DNA from: Phymorhynchus buccinoides
Taxonomy: Eukaryota; Mollusca; Gastropoda; Neogastropoda; Raphitomidae
Length of the DNA stretch: 64,000 nt
Assembly (NCBI GenBank): GCA_017654935.2
Contig: CM065698.1
Span: forward strand, 42,001,239 to 42,065,238
Direction of reading: 5' to 3'
The translations under genes and the position numbers were made by a program. A model generated the notes under the pieces. It was not told the DNA's origin, searched no databases, and saw only the letters and a program-made list of their open reading frames with translations. Positions 49,721 to 59,345 of the stretch are shown in pieces (position 1 is the first letter of the stretch; each line of letters opens with the position of its first letter).

Positions 49721-50807
49721 CTTTTTTTTCCAATACATTAGGTGCAGACGCATTTAAGATGAGTCTCCTTGGTATGACTGTAATTTATGTTGTTGTTGTT
49801 GTACCCTGGCTAAAAGACTCCAGGGATCAGCCGAACAGCCGAAGCACTTGAACACTATGGTACAAAATGCACCAGCTATAGGGATGAGAACATTACGTGT
49901 GTGACCATTTTTGATTATCCCGCCACTTGGGCAGCTACACTCCGACTTCGGGGGATTTGGGAGGCTGATGATGTTATGCTAGGAGCTTGTCATGGCTAAA
50001 GACAATCCCTGCATAACTATGCAGAACATAACACCATTTTGATGTAGCCTTGGTGTTCTAGCCTATGTCAATTGGTCTGGCATAGCCTTAAGCCAAGGCG
50101 ACTGTAATTTATTAGGTGGATACATTTGGGGTTTTTCTGGTTGAAATATTCAAAATGCCAAACCATGGTGGGGTGTTTTTTTTTACAAAGTTTAATTTTA
50201 ATGGAATAGCTATAAATTTTAAAGGCCTAATCTATATATTTCTCCGTGCTTTGTCTGTCAGATCAGAAATACCGTATTTTTCGGACTATAAGGTGATACG
50301 TTTTTCAAAGACTCAGACCTCTGCGCCTTATAATGTGACTGATGAAATACATAGTAAGAAAATACAGTAACAAAATCTGAAATTTTGGGGAAATTTCTGG
50401 GGCGCGCCTTATACAAAGGTGCGCCTTATAGTCTGAAAAATATGGTATACTGTATTATGGATAGCAGCATGAATGCATTTATACATATATTTTTTTTTAC
50501 AATGTTTAATTTTAATGGAATAACTATAAATGCTATAGGCTATAATCCCTATTCTCCCTGTGCTTTGTCCTCCAGATCAGGCCAGGTGGAGATGGCGACT
50601 CCAGGGAACAGCGACCACACTTCAAAGACTCCACCCGCCACTCCCTCCTCCCCCTGCTCTCCATCCTCTTCCATCCAGTAAGCATATGGGCGAAAGCAAA
50701 CGTGCATGCTCTCAATCCTTACCCAATGATACATTTCAATGTTCTCTGAATCTTCCCAATCCCGAGATGGTGATGACGGCATTACAAAACAATGCTGGAC
50801 AGTCCAA

Positions 50808-50849
<42 letters not shown>

Positions 50850-53800
50850 CAGGATGGGTGCGGGTATAGTGTTAGAAATGCATATCATGTTGTTTTAATT
50901 TTCCATCAATTTGGGCAGAAACGTTTTATTTTTATAAGATTGTGGTTCTGGATGATAAGACGACCAATCCTTCTGAATGCACCAAAGCTACAGGTCACGT
51001 AGCTAGGACATTAGGCCTCACGGTCTCGTCACTGTCCTTTCATTTTTGTTTGAACTTTGCACAGCTGAGAGGCTCATACTGCAGTTTTGAGATGGTGGTG
51101 TAATTATTAAGGAGGTTTTTGAATTGTGTTAGATTCTGTGCTCGTTTAATATGTGCAGGAAGAGTATTCCAAAACTTTGTTACTCTGTTAGAAAAGACAT
51201 TTTTTTCCTAATATTAGTTCATCTATACTGAGTTAGTATTTTTAAATCACTGTTACGGGTTCTTGAGTCAGTTGTTAGCTGGAACAAAGATGTATTAGTA
51301 TTATTATCAGTGTGACAAAATTTATATGTGTTTATCAGATCCCCACAAATTCTATATTTCAGAGATTTAGCTTGACATAAATTAAATTAACTCTTGTATA
51401 CTGGTCGTTCCTAGTATATTGCAGTAACTCCAGGATCGACTCACTATGTGTACATTTTAAACTATCCCATATGTACCTGTTCCAGATCAGAGGATGTAAA
51501 ACACTTTTTTTTTTCATTCAGGCTTCGTATCACTGAATGTCCTGCAAGACGGCTGCGTCTGAAGCAGCTTCGACACTCGGCGTCCGAGGGCAGCGTGTGC
51601 AGCATGGAGGAACTGACGGGCCTGGGGGAAGGAGGGGTGTGTGCTGGGGGGGTGCCCACCTCCGACAGCGGACGCAGTTTGAATCATCATCAGCAACAAC
51701 AGAGTCCTCACCACAACCACAATCATGTAAGATACCAGCCGCTGTGGTGTAGTGGTTAGCGTCACAGACTACTGGCTGAGAGGTCTTGGGTTCGAATCCC
51801 ATCAGAGGTGAGGGTTGTTTCGGTCCTGGACCGACTCCTACCCAGAGTGAGTGGCTATGGGCTCAATGGGAAGACTGAAACCACACAGTCGAGCTTCATC
51901 CACTTAACGGATGCGATTCTGAGAGTGTTGCTCTAATTTCAAGACCAACACTGCAGGTGTCTGTAGTTCTCGGGCCTGGTTAACGCCGGGATATCATTAT
52001 GAAAGGAAGCGTAGAATACAGCCCTGACAGATACGGAACTCCATAGCATCATCATCATCATCCGCTTCATTTTCCATCAATCATTAAAAAGAAAAAAAAT
52101 GTCTCAAAGTCTGTGGCTTTGCATGCCTTGCTCTCATGGTGACCTCAGTTTCAGTTTCCAATCCAGTCTATGCCTTGGTGCGTTCGGGTCAAAGTCATGG
52201 GGATCAGTGTGTTCTGGGGAGCTGTCGGTGGACGGTCATGGTGGCGCCCTCAGGGGAGGACCTCACTCACGCTGGCTCCGCGACTAAGAGAATAGTGTTG
52301 TCAGTAGCGGGCTTAGTAGGTGGTGTCTTGAACAGGCTCCACTGAACTCCACCGAAGTGACTCAGCAGCAGTGCAGTGTCTCCTCGGTTGGTTGCCTCCT
52401 GACGGCCTAACATAGATTCGCTCCCCTTGGACTGTTGGTCTCGGATTCTGTGACTTGAACAAACCAGGGTGTAGTTGCGAATTGGGATTCGGAATGAGCG
52501 GCGTGGGAGCAACGCCACTGTACGGCCCAGAAGATGGGACAGCAAAAAAACCATTTGAACATTACTGAATTATCAGTTTTAATCAATGAACCAAGACAGT
52601 GAGCTGGTATGACTTCTTACTAAAAGCATTGAAAGTATGACAGGTGACTTTACAGTCAGATGTTTGTATCTATCCATCTATTTATTGATTTTATTTTCTG
52701 CGTGCAGGAGCTGACCAGCAGCGGATCTTCGTCAGCGTCCACCCACCCAATCCACCCTCCCCTCCCCCCCCCTCCCACCTCAAACTGTCACCCCCCCCAC
52801 ATGTAGCTGTCCCCTTCACCCTGACAGTAAGTGGACATTAAAAAAAAAAAGAAGTGAATATTAAGCCTCTCTTCTGTTGTTGCATAGTAAAGGTGTGTGA
52901 CATAGCATTATTTGGTGTGCTAATAATTACATTGGACCTATCTTTTTTTGTAACCGTTTATTTTATTGTTCCACTTTGTATTTGCTTGATTTGTTTCATT
53001 CAAGTCCTCCGTGTCCCAAAAGGGGTCAAAGGATTAAAGAATCTTTGAATCGTTGAGTGTGTGTGTGTGTCTGCATGCATGTGTGTGCGCGCGCGCATGC
53101 AGTTTCATGTACAAGTATTATGGCTGTCATGTCAGGTTTTTTTTTTCTTCTCCATACATGTCGTTTGCTTTTTTTGATGGTTGCAAGTGCCTAGAGGTTA
53201 CCACGGCTTAACAACAGGAACGTTCATTTTTACTCTTACATTGCCTTTGAAAACAATATGGCATTACCATGCTGTTTTCAAGATTCCCTGAGACTTCCAG
53301 GATAGAACCAAGTTCAAAACGCCCCAAATCGCCTGTGATCGATTAATTTTTTTAATAAAAATTATGAATTAAAAAAGATAATCAAGTTGAGTTTCTAGTA
53401 AAAACACCCCCAAAACAAACCTGAAATCAGTGTAAAACTGAAGAGTTGGACCCATGTACATATTTGTATGGTTGCAGTGCTGAGCACAGCTCTGGACCAT
53501 GTTGAGCAGCTGAAGAGTGAACTACACAGGCTGAACCAGGAACACTCACAGCACAACTCTACGGTGAGCTCTCTCTCTTTCTTTAAAAAAAAAAAAAAAA
53601 TGTAAATGAGGGGCGGCCAGTATCCATAAGACCCAAATTTGACGCAAACTTAAGATTTTAGTTGTTATATTTTCTTACTATAATTATTGTGGTGGGTCTT
53701 CGTTACAAAGGCTTCTTACTGTATTATTAGTCATTTCATAAAGCGCTGATTGGTCTCAATCTGGGGGGAAAAGAAACGCCTTGTACTCTGCAACATAAGA

Positions 53801-54617
53801 GGAAAGCTACAGGTGACAATAAGAATCATACCATCAAGCTCCCCCGAAGATGGAGTGTGGCTGCTCACGTGGCGCGGTAATCAAAACCGGTCACACACAC
53901 GTAATGTTCTCATCCCTAGCTGATGCACTTGTACCATAGCGTTCGAGTGTTTCGGCTTTTGGGATGATCCCTGGAGTCTTTTAGCCAGGGTATGCCACCA
54001 ACCAACCAACCATACCATCAAGTCAACAGCTTAATAGACGATTTTCAGAAGAAACTAGGGGAGAGCACTTCGAGTTCATTACTTCGACTTACTCAGTCAA
54101 AACCATAGCAACCATGGCGGCATGGCGGCGAAGCTTGAAACCGCAGGATGCGAGTCAGCGACTTACAAACATATTTTTTTAGGAAACTGAGGGGCCACTA
54201 ACTGAGAGAACTGACGTAAAAATATAAAAGACATCAATTTTAGAATGACGCACAGTGTTCTAAGTGATTGTATGGTAAGTACGTTGTGCTAAGTCTACTC
54301 AAACACACGAGGCGAGAGCTGGGATCTACCTGATGGTAGAGTAACTTCCCCTGTTTGACCGATTGAATTAGGCAAGATCACTCCCACACACCATGAAATT
54401 ACTCCCCTTAATTATTTCCGAACAATTCCTATTTGCTGGGCAGGGTCCAGCCAAAGAGGAGTTGACCAGCAGCAGTGCAGTAGCACCACCACCACCACCA
54501 TCACCATCATCTGCAGCAGCAGAACTGTCCTCCCAAATGACCTCAGCCCTACAGTCCACCCTCCACAAACTGACCAACTGCATACACCGGCTGGACACCC
54601 CTCACTCCAATGTATGA
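41617..54617 (+). CDS. RAP1GAP-family GTPase-activating protein, C-terminal two thirds
   Basis: RAP1GAP proteins switch off the small GTPase Rap1, using a catalytic Asn instead of an Arg finger. Recognised exons: 41617-41746, 43018-43184, 44253-44324, 45198-45287, 46703-46949, 48957-49047, 50576-50677, 51522-51726, 52708-52826, 53478-53563 and 54444-54617. The first matches [20 protein letters not shown] and [12 protein letters not shown]. Later ones match [45 protein letters not shown] and [12 protein letters not shown], in RAP1GAP order. Exons 2-4 contain frameshifts against this family. The tail is Ser/Pro/His-rich with a short coiled coil and ends at TGA 54615-54617. Upstream exons (GoLoco, N-terminal RapGAP) were not found. 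Several exon phases do not fit, so some exons are missed or mis-bounded. Confidence 0.75.
41850..42389. mobile_element. MITE family F3, copy 2
   Basis: TGTGACACCGCACCACGAA to TTGTGGTGCGGGGTCACA, 540 bp, TA on the left and AA on the right. Confidence 0.8.
43018..43184 (+). pseudogene. RAP1GAP-like exon b, frameshifted, with the catalytic GND motif
   Basis: Three frames are needed: KKR, then HLGNDI and AVAVFK (ending at TGA), then [20 protein letters not shown] and [24 protein letters not shown] holds the Asn expected to be the Rap-GAP catalytic residue. The acceptor TTTTAGCAG and donor GTGAGG are intact. Either base errors in the assembly or a decayed exon. Confidence 0.75.
43216..43575 (+). 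mobile_element. SINE family A, copy 4
   Basis: The B-box CGAGTTCGAACCTGGG, then GTGGAGTCTTTCG-CGGATGAGACG (two-base insertion), AACCCAGTGGCAACGAAAAA and the ACTATAAAGTACCTAATACC tail. It lies between the two copies of the RapGAP exon fragment. Confidence 0.8.
43609..43702 (+). pseudogene. Second copy of the 3' half of RAP1GAP-like exon b
   Basis: About 94% like 43095-43181. Reads [19 protein letters not shown] and PNTSHAAYW in an open frame. It has no adjacent donor (TATTGGCCACTG replaces AGG|GTGAGG) and lacks the GND half. Confidence 0.85.
44060..44190. repeat. (CA)n microsatellite and CAT/TCA-rich flank
   Basis: Pure (CA)n at about 44109-44155 and an interrupted block to 44188. Confidence 0.92.
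44253..44324 (+). pseudogene. RAP1GAP-like exon c, one frameshift
   Basis: VAVTG in one frame, then [17 protein letters not shown] in the next, matching the family V-T-A-R-D-D-V-P-F-F-G-P-P block. A TGA interrupts the first frame. The donor is GTGATA. Confidence 0.65.
44360..44765 (+). mobile_element. Dispersed retroelement 3' segment, copy 1
   Basis: CCCCCGTGGGGATACCGGGG, GGGGAGACCAGTGAAAACTG and CATTATGGCCATATGGACCT, then a GAAGAAGAAG tail. About 75-80% like 45325-45665. Confidence 0.7.
45198..45287 (+). pseudogene. RAP1GAP-like exon d, frameshifted
   Basis: [17 protein letters not shown] is clean, then about one base is missing before GCCTGCTAC and another shift precedes KLARFAKLG. The family has [20 protein letters not shown] here. 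Confidence 0.7.
45325..45670 (+). mobile_element. Dispersed retroelement 3' segment, copy 2
   Basis: CATGGGGATTACCAGGGG, GAGGAGACCAGTGAAAACTG and CCATATGGCCATATGGCCTG, then CAGAAGAAAA. The second copy lies within 1 kb of the first, on either side of exon d. Confidence 0.7.
45688..45868. mobile_element. Foldback element, 181 bp
   Basis: GATCAGTGCTTAATTTTATG on the left returns as CATAAAATTAAGCACTGATC on the right. The arms extend about 60 bp (AAAGCTTAAGT, GTTGTTAA) around a short loop. Confidence 0.85.
46085..46245 (+). repeat. Imperfect GT microsatellite
   Basis: Interrupted (TG)n with TATG variants. Confidence 0.8.
46703..46949 (+). CDS. RAP1GAP-like exon e, end of the GAP domain
   Basis: [20 protein letters not shown], then [20 protein letters not shown] and a Gly-rich run. 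It matches the end of the RapGAP domain and is clean. The donor GTACGT at 46950 is the best choice; the open frame continues to about 47070, so the 3' limit is uncertain. Confidence 0.8.
47100..47400 (+). repeat. (CT)n and (GT)n microsatellites
   Basis: Imperfect TC-rich to about 47310, then GT to 47390. Confidence 0.92.
47608..47890. mobile_element. MITE family F1, copy 3, TA-flanked
   Basis: CAGTGAAACCTCCCTTAT to CAGGGAGGTTCTAGTG with TA on both sides. Interior CACTTAAGACATACTTCTCC is shared with the 8752 copy. Confidence 0.82.
48346..48577. mobile_element. MITE family F7, copy 2
   Basis: CAGACCTGTTTACCTCCTAC to GTAGGGTAAACAGGTCTG with AATGT on both sides (48341-48345 and 48578-48582). 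The interior has a direct repeat TATTTTCAGTTTTGAAGAGT. Confidence 0.85.
48957..49047 (+). CDS. RAP1GAP-like exon f (probable)
   Basis: Acceptor GGTGTCAG, donor GTTAGT. The best frame reads [20 protein letters not shown] and [10 protein letters not shown]. Basic linker, no family motif. Phase with neighbours is unresolved. Confidence 0.55.
49065..49735 (+). repeat. Long GT microsatellite
   Basis: (TG)n at 49070-49110, then about 480 bp of imperfect and pure GT between 49245 and 49714. Apparent Cys/Val or His/Thr ORFs on both strands are artefacts. Confidence 0.95.
49795..50000 (+). repeat. Dispersed repeat, inverted relative to 53835-54000
   Basis: TACCCTGGCTAAAAGACTCC, GGGATGAGAACATTACGTGT and CTACACTCCGACTTCGGGGG appear reverse-complemented at 53835-53995, about 80-85% identical. 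Confidence 0.8.
50271..50447. mobile_element. MITE with ACCGTATTTTTCGGACTATA ends
   Basis: ACCGTATTTTTCGGACTATA on the left and TATAGTCTGAAAAATATGGT on the right, inverted, with GCGCCTTATA inside both arms. Related copies are at 54981-55563 and probably 53620-53800. Confidence 0.8.
50576..50677 (+). CDS. RAP1GAP-like exon g (probable)
   Basis: Acceptor TCCTCCAG, donor GTAAGC. Reads [20 protein letters not shown] and [14 protein letters not shown], a Ser/Thr/Pro linker like that after the GAP domain. An F5 MITE begins about six bases after the exon. Confidence 0.65.
50683..50990. mobile_element. MITE family F5, copy 4
   Basis: CATATGGGCGAAAGCAAA start, then CAATGTTCTCTGAATCTTCC, a GT block and TCTGGATGATAAGACGACCA. 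The right terminus is eroded. Confidence 0.65.
51000..51440 (-). mobile_element. LINE 3' fragment with RT C-terminus
   Basis: Minus reading gives [20 protein letters not shown] and QNLTQFKNL (about 51205-51112), a typical non-LTR RT C-terminus. The left side carries the TTAGGCCTCACGGTCTC end motif. Confidence 0.75.
51522..51726 (+). CDS. RAP1GAP-like exon h
   Basis: Acceptor TTCATTCAG, donor GTAAGA. Reads [40 protein letters not shown] and then [20 protein letters not shown]. It joins in phase to exon g (split CAG). Basic then His/Gln-rich. Confidence 0.75.
51738..52060 (+). mobile_element. tRNA-derived SINE, family B
   Basis: A-box-like GTGTAGTGGTTAGCGTCACA and B-box GGTTCGAATCCC are spaced as in a tRNA gene. 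A body of about 260 bp follows, ending in (CAT)n at 52036-52050. The tRNA part is followed by unrelated sequence, so it is a SINE rather than a tRNA gene. It starts about 12 bp after exon h. Confidence 0.82.
52140..52560 (+). repeat. Dispersed repeat shared with 12230-12480
   Basis: Contains GGTCAAAGTCATGGGGATCA, GTTCTGGGGAGCTGT and GGGCTTAGTAGGTGGTGTC. Longer than the 12-kb copy. Confidence 0.65.
52708..52826 (+). CDS. RAP1GAP-like exon i, frame uncertain
   Basis: Acceptor GCGTGCAG, donor GTAAGT. One frame reads [20 protein letters not shown] and hits TAG. Another reads [20 protein letters not shown] and [16 protein letters not shown] to the donor and looks more protein-like. Long C-runs make a length error plausible. 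Confidence 0.55.
53478..53563 (+). CDS. RAP1GAP-like exon j, coiled-coil
   Basis: Acceptor GGTTGCAG, donor GTGAGC. Reads [20 protein letters not shown] and EHSQHNST, a short amphipathic helix with heptad spacing. Confidence 0.7.
53620..53800. mobile_element. Probable decayed copy of the ACCGTATTTTTCGG MITE
   Basis: TATTTTCTTACTATAATTAT and GGTCTCAATCTGGGGGGAAA resemble the interior of 54981-55563. Termini are eroded. Confidence 0.45.
53835..54005 (-). repeat. Dispersed repeat, inverse of 49795-50000
   Basis: Reverse complement of the 49.8-kb copy. Ends at CAGGGTATGCCACCAACC. Confidence 0.8.
54444..54617 (+). CDS. RAP1GAP-like last exon with stop
   Basis: Acceptor GCTGGGCAG. Reads [40 protein letters not shown] and [13 protein letters not shown], then TGA. 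In phase with exon j. A Pro run and a final amphipathic helix. Confidence 0.75.
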   Translation, partial: GPAKEELTSSSAVAPPPPPSPSSAAAELSSQMTSALQSTLHKLTNCIHRLDTPHSNV

Positions 54618-54980
54618 ACCTTCTTTCTTCTTCTTCTTCTTCTTCTGCGTTCCCAGGCCAAAGGGCCGCAATGTGTCTGTTTTCCAGTTTTCACTGGTCT
54701 CCTCGCTGCATTCAGCCGACACATTCCGATTTCGGAGGAGCTCAAAGGAGAAAAACTATTATGGAAGATTTTTTTTTTGTGGAAAAAAAGGCAGGAGAAT
54801 GGGCCAAAAAGTCAGAAAGATAGTAGATGACACAAAGCAAGGAAAAAGGCTGAGTCAAAGAGAGAGACAGATTAGAAAGGAGTTACAAGCACAGAACTTC
54901 CAGAAGGTGGGGGAAACTATCTGTACGGAAGACCCCCTGGTACCTCCACGGGGCGAGTGTATGAACCAAGTGACCACATG
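54618..54980 (+). other. Probable 3' UTR or downstream flank
   Basis: (TTC)n at 54622-54645. Then sequence related to the retroelement segments at 44.4 and 45.3 kb on the other strand. No polyadenylation signal stands out. Confidence 0.4.
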
Positions 54981-55563
54981 CCATATTTTTCAGATTATAA
55001 GGCGCACCAACAAATTTTACACAAAATTCAGATTCATTATTATATTTTCTTACTATTTTATTAGTCACATGTGACCCAGCACCACATTAAGTCGCTGGGC
55101 TAGTTTCTCACAACAGGCTTGCAAAGTCAAAAATCTCATTTTTTTTGGTCAATTTTCAGTTATGGGTATTTTTTTGTTCTCTTGTCTTTCGTATTAATAA
55201 TATCTTTAATATGGTCTCTAAATGGTCTTATTAGTGCTTTAAAACGAGTAGGTCAATGCATTTTCTTCAGCTAGGCTAGACTTTAGACTGTTTTCTCAAA
55301 ATGGCTGACGCTCCACCCTACTAAATTTAAGTGGTCATAACTCTGGAAGAGATAAAGATACAAGAATGGTTCTTGTATCATTAAAAAGAGAATTGCCTGA
55401 AGTTTTCAAATGAATAATGTTCTGAGAATGGTCAGTTTGACACTTACCGGGGTAATGTCCCTTTCGTGGTGCCGGGTCACATATTATAAGGCGCAGGGGT
55501 CTCAGTCTGGGGAAAAAGTAAAGAATAAAAAAAAATTTGGGCCTTATAATCCAAAAAATACGG
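54981..55563. mobile_element. ACCGTATTTTTCGG-type MITE interrupted by an F3 MITE
   Basis: The left end CCATATTTTTCAGATTATAA and right end TTATAATCCAAAAAATACGG are inverted. The 55070-55481 element sits inside. Confidence 0.78.
55070..55481. mobile_element. MITE family F3, copy 3, nested
   Basis: TGTGACCCAGCACCACATTA to TTCGTGGTGCCGGGTCACA. Its host MITE resumes with TATTATAAGGCGC on the right. Confidence 0.82.
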
Positions 55564-56110
55564 TAATAGGTTAGCCATCATGGCTGTTCCTCTTGCGAAG
55601 GCACAGAGCGCAGATGAAACACTACTGTTAAAAAAAAGAAACGCATATTTTGTAAAAGGTCGTTTCTGCCATTGGACACCCTCCTCACCTAAACATATCA
55701 AATGAATGATTTGACCATGTAGATGAATTCTCAATACATTCAGCCATCACAATGTCGCATGCCGCAAACAAATTTGCATTTGTGTGATTTTCTGTTAATG
55801 TTTGAAATTATGATGAAAGACGAGGTGAGCCTATACTTTAGTTGTGTAAAATTCGTTTTATCAAGATTACAAAAACTTGAGTTATGCGTTTCTTTTTTTT
55901 AACAGTATATTTAGTGTTTGAGTTCATGCTACAGGGTGTGTGGAGCTTACACAAACGGAGCTCACTGAAACGTCTAGGACAGGCTGTTGAGAACACTGAC
56001 TATGTACTAGATCATAGAAGATTGGATTTATTTTATATTTATTGTTCTTCCATGGCTGGCCATGACTTCAGTTTTACGCTTTTGATAAACGACCAGACCT
56101 GGTCAGCTTT
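55564..56110. other. Intergenic sequence, no gene seen
   Basis: Unique-looking, AT-rich. Open frame 55884-56279 runs into a GT array and is not convincing. Confidence 0.45.
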
Positions 56111-56139
56111 GAGTAAGCACCGTCTCTTTTCTGTACAAT

Positions 56140-56196
56140 GTGTGTGTGTGTGTGTGTGTGTCCGTACATGCTTGTGCGCGAGTATGTGTCTGTACA

Positions 56197-56228
<32 letters not shown>

Positions 56229-56370
56229 ATGTGCATGTGTGTGTGTGTACTTCAATTTAATGTCTATTCACATAAGTGATTTTAGACAAATGTGTGTGGG
56301 GCACACGTGGTGTGTGTGTGTGCATGCATGTATGTGTGTGTGTGTTTGTGCATGTGTGCGTTCTTGAGTA
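56140..56370 (+). repeat. GT microsatellite, interrupted
   Basis: (TG)n blocks at 56141-56162, 56200-56245 and 56312-56345. Confidence 0.9.
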
Positions 56371-57588
56371 TGTGTTAACGCAGTCGAGAATATTATTTTG
56401 AGACACTCTTTAATGGTTTGACTGGTTATGGAACAGTTTGGCTGCTTAATGCAGAAGTTAGTGTGCACAAAATGTATGCTGCAGCTTTAATTGTTGTTTG
56501 TTGTCCCTCCCCCCTCCACCCCATCCCCCTCCACCCCATTCTTTCTTTCCAAAAATAAGCAAACTTGAACAGAAATCCCCAATGACAACTTTTCTCTATA
56601 TTTTTTACTTGTGATCCATTAGTGATATTGTTCCTTGTTACAATATTCAATGAAATAATGCTGTATGTATGGTTATTGCAAATAATATGGAGTCAGCATA
56701 ATTATCCTCATGATGTAAATAGTTAATTTATTAACACTGCAACTGTTAACGAGTGCAGGGTCAATATCCCCTCTTGATGCTACACTAACTTTGTTCAATA
56801 TTGTTTGTATGACTGTGATTTGAAGTATTTACTGTCTGTGTTCCCCGGTAAACATACATGTGTTCAATAATGTAACATAGAAAGAATACCTTGACTATCT
56901 TGTTGAATAATGTGATCCAGATGAAGTCGAAAATCCAGCTGTTATTCCATTGCAGTTAAATATAAAAAGCAAATGTAATTAGAAGATGTTGGCATAAACT
57001 CAGACAAATTATGAGATTGTTTTATGCATTGTTTTTTGGGGGGTGGGGGTGGGAGGTGGACTGGAGAAAGACTCTTGATTCCATTAACATTAACTTAGAA
57101 ACAAAGTTTCTACAGAGTAATATAAATTTGTTATCCATCACGAAACCTTTCGACCAACGACATTCATTTTTAATCATCGCTGAATTCTGACCACAATGAT
57201 ATGTTGATGTGCTGGATTTGTTTCTATTCTGGTTGAAATATTATTATGTGCTTGTTTAACCAATCATCTGACCAATGAGTTATAATTGTGAATACGACAC
57301 TTTCTTCTTTTTTTTAAATTTTAGTTTAATATGTATTCCTCTCCAATTTGTGAATTGTGTGTTTAAATGTGCATTGAATCCTAAATTGTTGACCCTCTCT
57401 TGCACAAGAGTTCAAAAGTAAATGCCTTCAACCAACCAACCTTGCCAAAATTATTATTGACCCATTTTTTTGTGCCTTGCTTTGTAGCAAAAAAACAAAA
57501 GAAAAAAAAAAGAAAAAAAAAAAAAAAAAAAAACAAAAAAACCTTCAACCCTAACAGTTTTTTTTTAATTTTTTAATTAAATTTCTCT
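56371..57588. other. Intergenic sequence, no gene seen
   Basis: AT-rich, with an A-run at 57488-57538 that could be the tail of a minus- or plus-strand retrocopy. No body recognised. Confidence 0.5.
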
Positions 57589-58260
57589 CAGAGCTGATTC
57601 TAGGATTTTGAAAAAAGTGGGGGCGTTTCCCCCGCTATGGGGGGCATGTCCAATGGATACGAGGGGAAAGGGGGGGGGGGGAGGCGGCCGAGTCAATCTT
57701 CGCTAGCCATGGCCACTTTTTCAGCCACTCGTCTTGGAACCGGTGTTCCCTCGCACAAGTGCCGTTATCTTCAGGCTGCTTCTCCAAGACTGTTGATGCA
57801 GTAACTGTTTCTGCAACATCTTCTGCACAATCGTTTGGCAGAGGATTTCTTTTTTTTTACTTTGCCGCTACAAAAATCAAAGTCGAAGAGCGTTGTTGTC
57901 CACTTCATTTTGAAAAACATTCAACATGGCAGGTAGGACTCTCGCAACTTATTGTCGGTAAAACGAGATGAACATGACTGGTTGATTCACATTAACATTG
58001 TAAAGGAACCAATGAAATGTCGAGAAATCTTTCATTCCTGCTCGATGCTTTCGGTTTGTTGTAGACGACGAATTTAGCAGACGACTAAGGAATTCCCGCA
58101 GCGTTTTTGTTTAATCGGTTAAAAGAGTGCGGGCAGTTTTTGCAAATATGCGGGCGCTGGCCAGCGTTTAGACCCGATTATTGCAGGAAGGAATAGATTT
58201 TGGGGGGGATTGGTGATTTTGGGGGGATTGTACCAATCCCGGGCCCTAGAATCAGCTCTG
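57589..58260. mobile_element. Inverted-repeat element, 672 bp (CAGAGCTGATTCTAGG)
   Basis: CAGAGCTGATTCTAGG and CCTAGAATCAGCTCTG are a perfect 16-bp inverted pair. The interior is G-rich at both ends. No clear target duplication and no transposase ORF. Confidence 0.8.
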
Positions 58261-58741
58261 TATCTTATAGTTACTCTGCTCAAGTTTGTTTCTCACTTCT
58301 AGTAAAATAATTTCTTTGTAAATTGTGGTCATCTTTTTATGTTCTGGTCACATTTTCTGTAAACTCATGTTTACTATTGTATCAAATAATTTGAGGTGAA
58401 TTTTTATTTTTAACTTCTGATAAAATCAACTCCTACTAGAAAAATTGACCGTCTCACAAAATTCATTTGATTTGAACTTTGTTGGCATCTGAAGAAAATA
58501 GTGTAAGATTGTTGATAATTTGCCTAAGTTATGGGCGTTGATTTTCTGCTATTGCTCGATGATAAAATTCATTTTTCATTTATCTTCTGGCGGAAGTGTA
58601 CCTTTAACTTCTGACAAAAGTTACCATAAACCATCATCGTGTTGCTGAAGATCAGAGGGAAAGCCGTTAGTGTGTGACAAAGCAAGTAAGTCGTTTTAAT
58701 TCAAACCTGTAGAAAAGAATTAGGGTACTCATATCTTGTTT
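58261..58741. other. Intergenic sequence up to the gap, no gene seen
   Basis: AT-rich; nothing recognised. Confidence 0.5.
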
Positions 58742-59241
58742 NNNNNNNNNNNNNNNNNNNNNNNNNNNNNNNNNNNNNNNNNNNNNNNNNNNNNNNNNNN
58801 NNNNNNNNNNNNNNNNNNNNNNNNNNNNNNNNNNNNNNNNNNNNNNNNNNNNNNNNNNNNNNNNNNNNNNNNNNNNNNNNNNNNNNNNNNNNNNNNNNNN
58901 NNNNNNNNNNNNNNNNNNNNNNNNNNNNNNNNNNNNNNNNNNNNNNNNNNNNNNNNNNNNNNNNNNNNNNNNNNNNNNNNNNNNNNNNNNNNNNNNNNNN
59001 NNNNNNNNNNNNNNNNNNNNNNNNNNNNNNNNNNNNNNNNNNNNNNNNNNNNNNNNNNNNNNNNNNNNNNNNNNNNNNNNNNNNNNNNNNNNNNNNNNNN
59101 NNNNNNNNNNNNNNNNNNNNNNNNNNNNNNNNNNNNNNNNNNNNNNNNNNNNNNNNNNNNNNNNNNNNNNNNNNNNNNNNNNNNNNNNNNNNNNNNNNNN
59201 NNNNNNNNNNNNNNNNNNNNNNNNNNNNNNNNNNNNNNNNN
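58742..59241. other. Assembly gap, 500 N
   Basis: Exactly 500 N, placeholder length. Confidence 0.98.
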
Positions 59242-59345
59242 AGACGAGAGGCGATTCTTGAAAGCCTCAATCGTCTCAGATGTCACTATTTCTTCACTGA
59301 GGCTGTTCCATTCTCTAACAGTTCGCGGGAAGAAGCTGTTTTTAC
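59242..59345 (-). mobile_element. LINE RT C-terminal fragment at the gap edge
   Basis: Minus reading gives NSFFPRTVREWNSLSEEIVT and SETIEAFKNRLSS, the standard end of non-LTR reverse transcriptases. The 3' part lies in the gap. Confidence 0.75.

Noticed and set aside
49224..49757. Long Cys/Val and His/Thr open frames over GT arrays
   Set aside because: Pure products of (GT)n/(CA)n translation; no homology, and the same pattern appears on both strands.
51738..51810. tRNA gene at the A-box/B-box sequence
   Set aside because: The sequence continues into a ~260-bp SINE body with a CAT tail and no acceptor-stem closure was seen.
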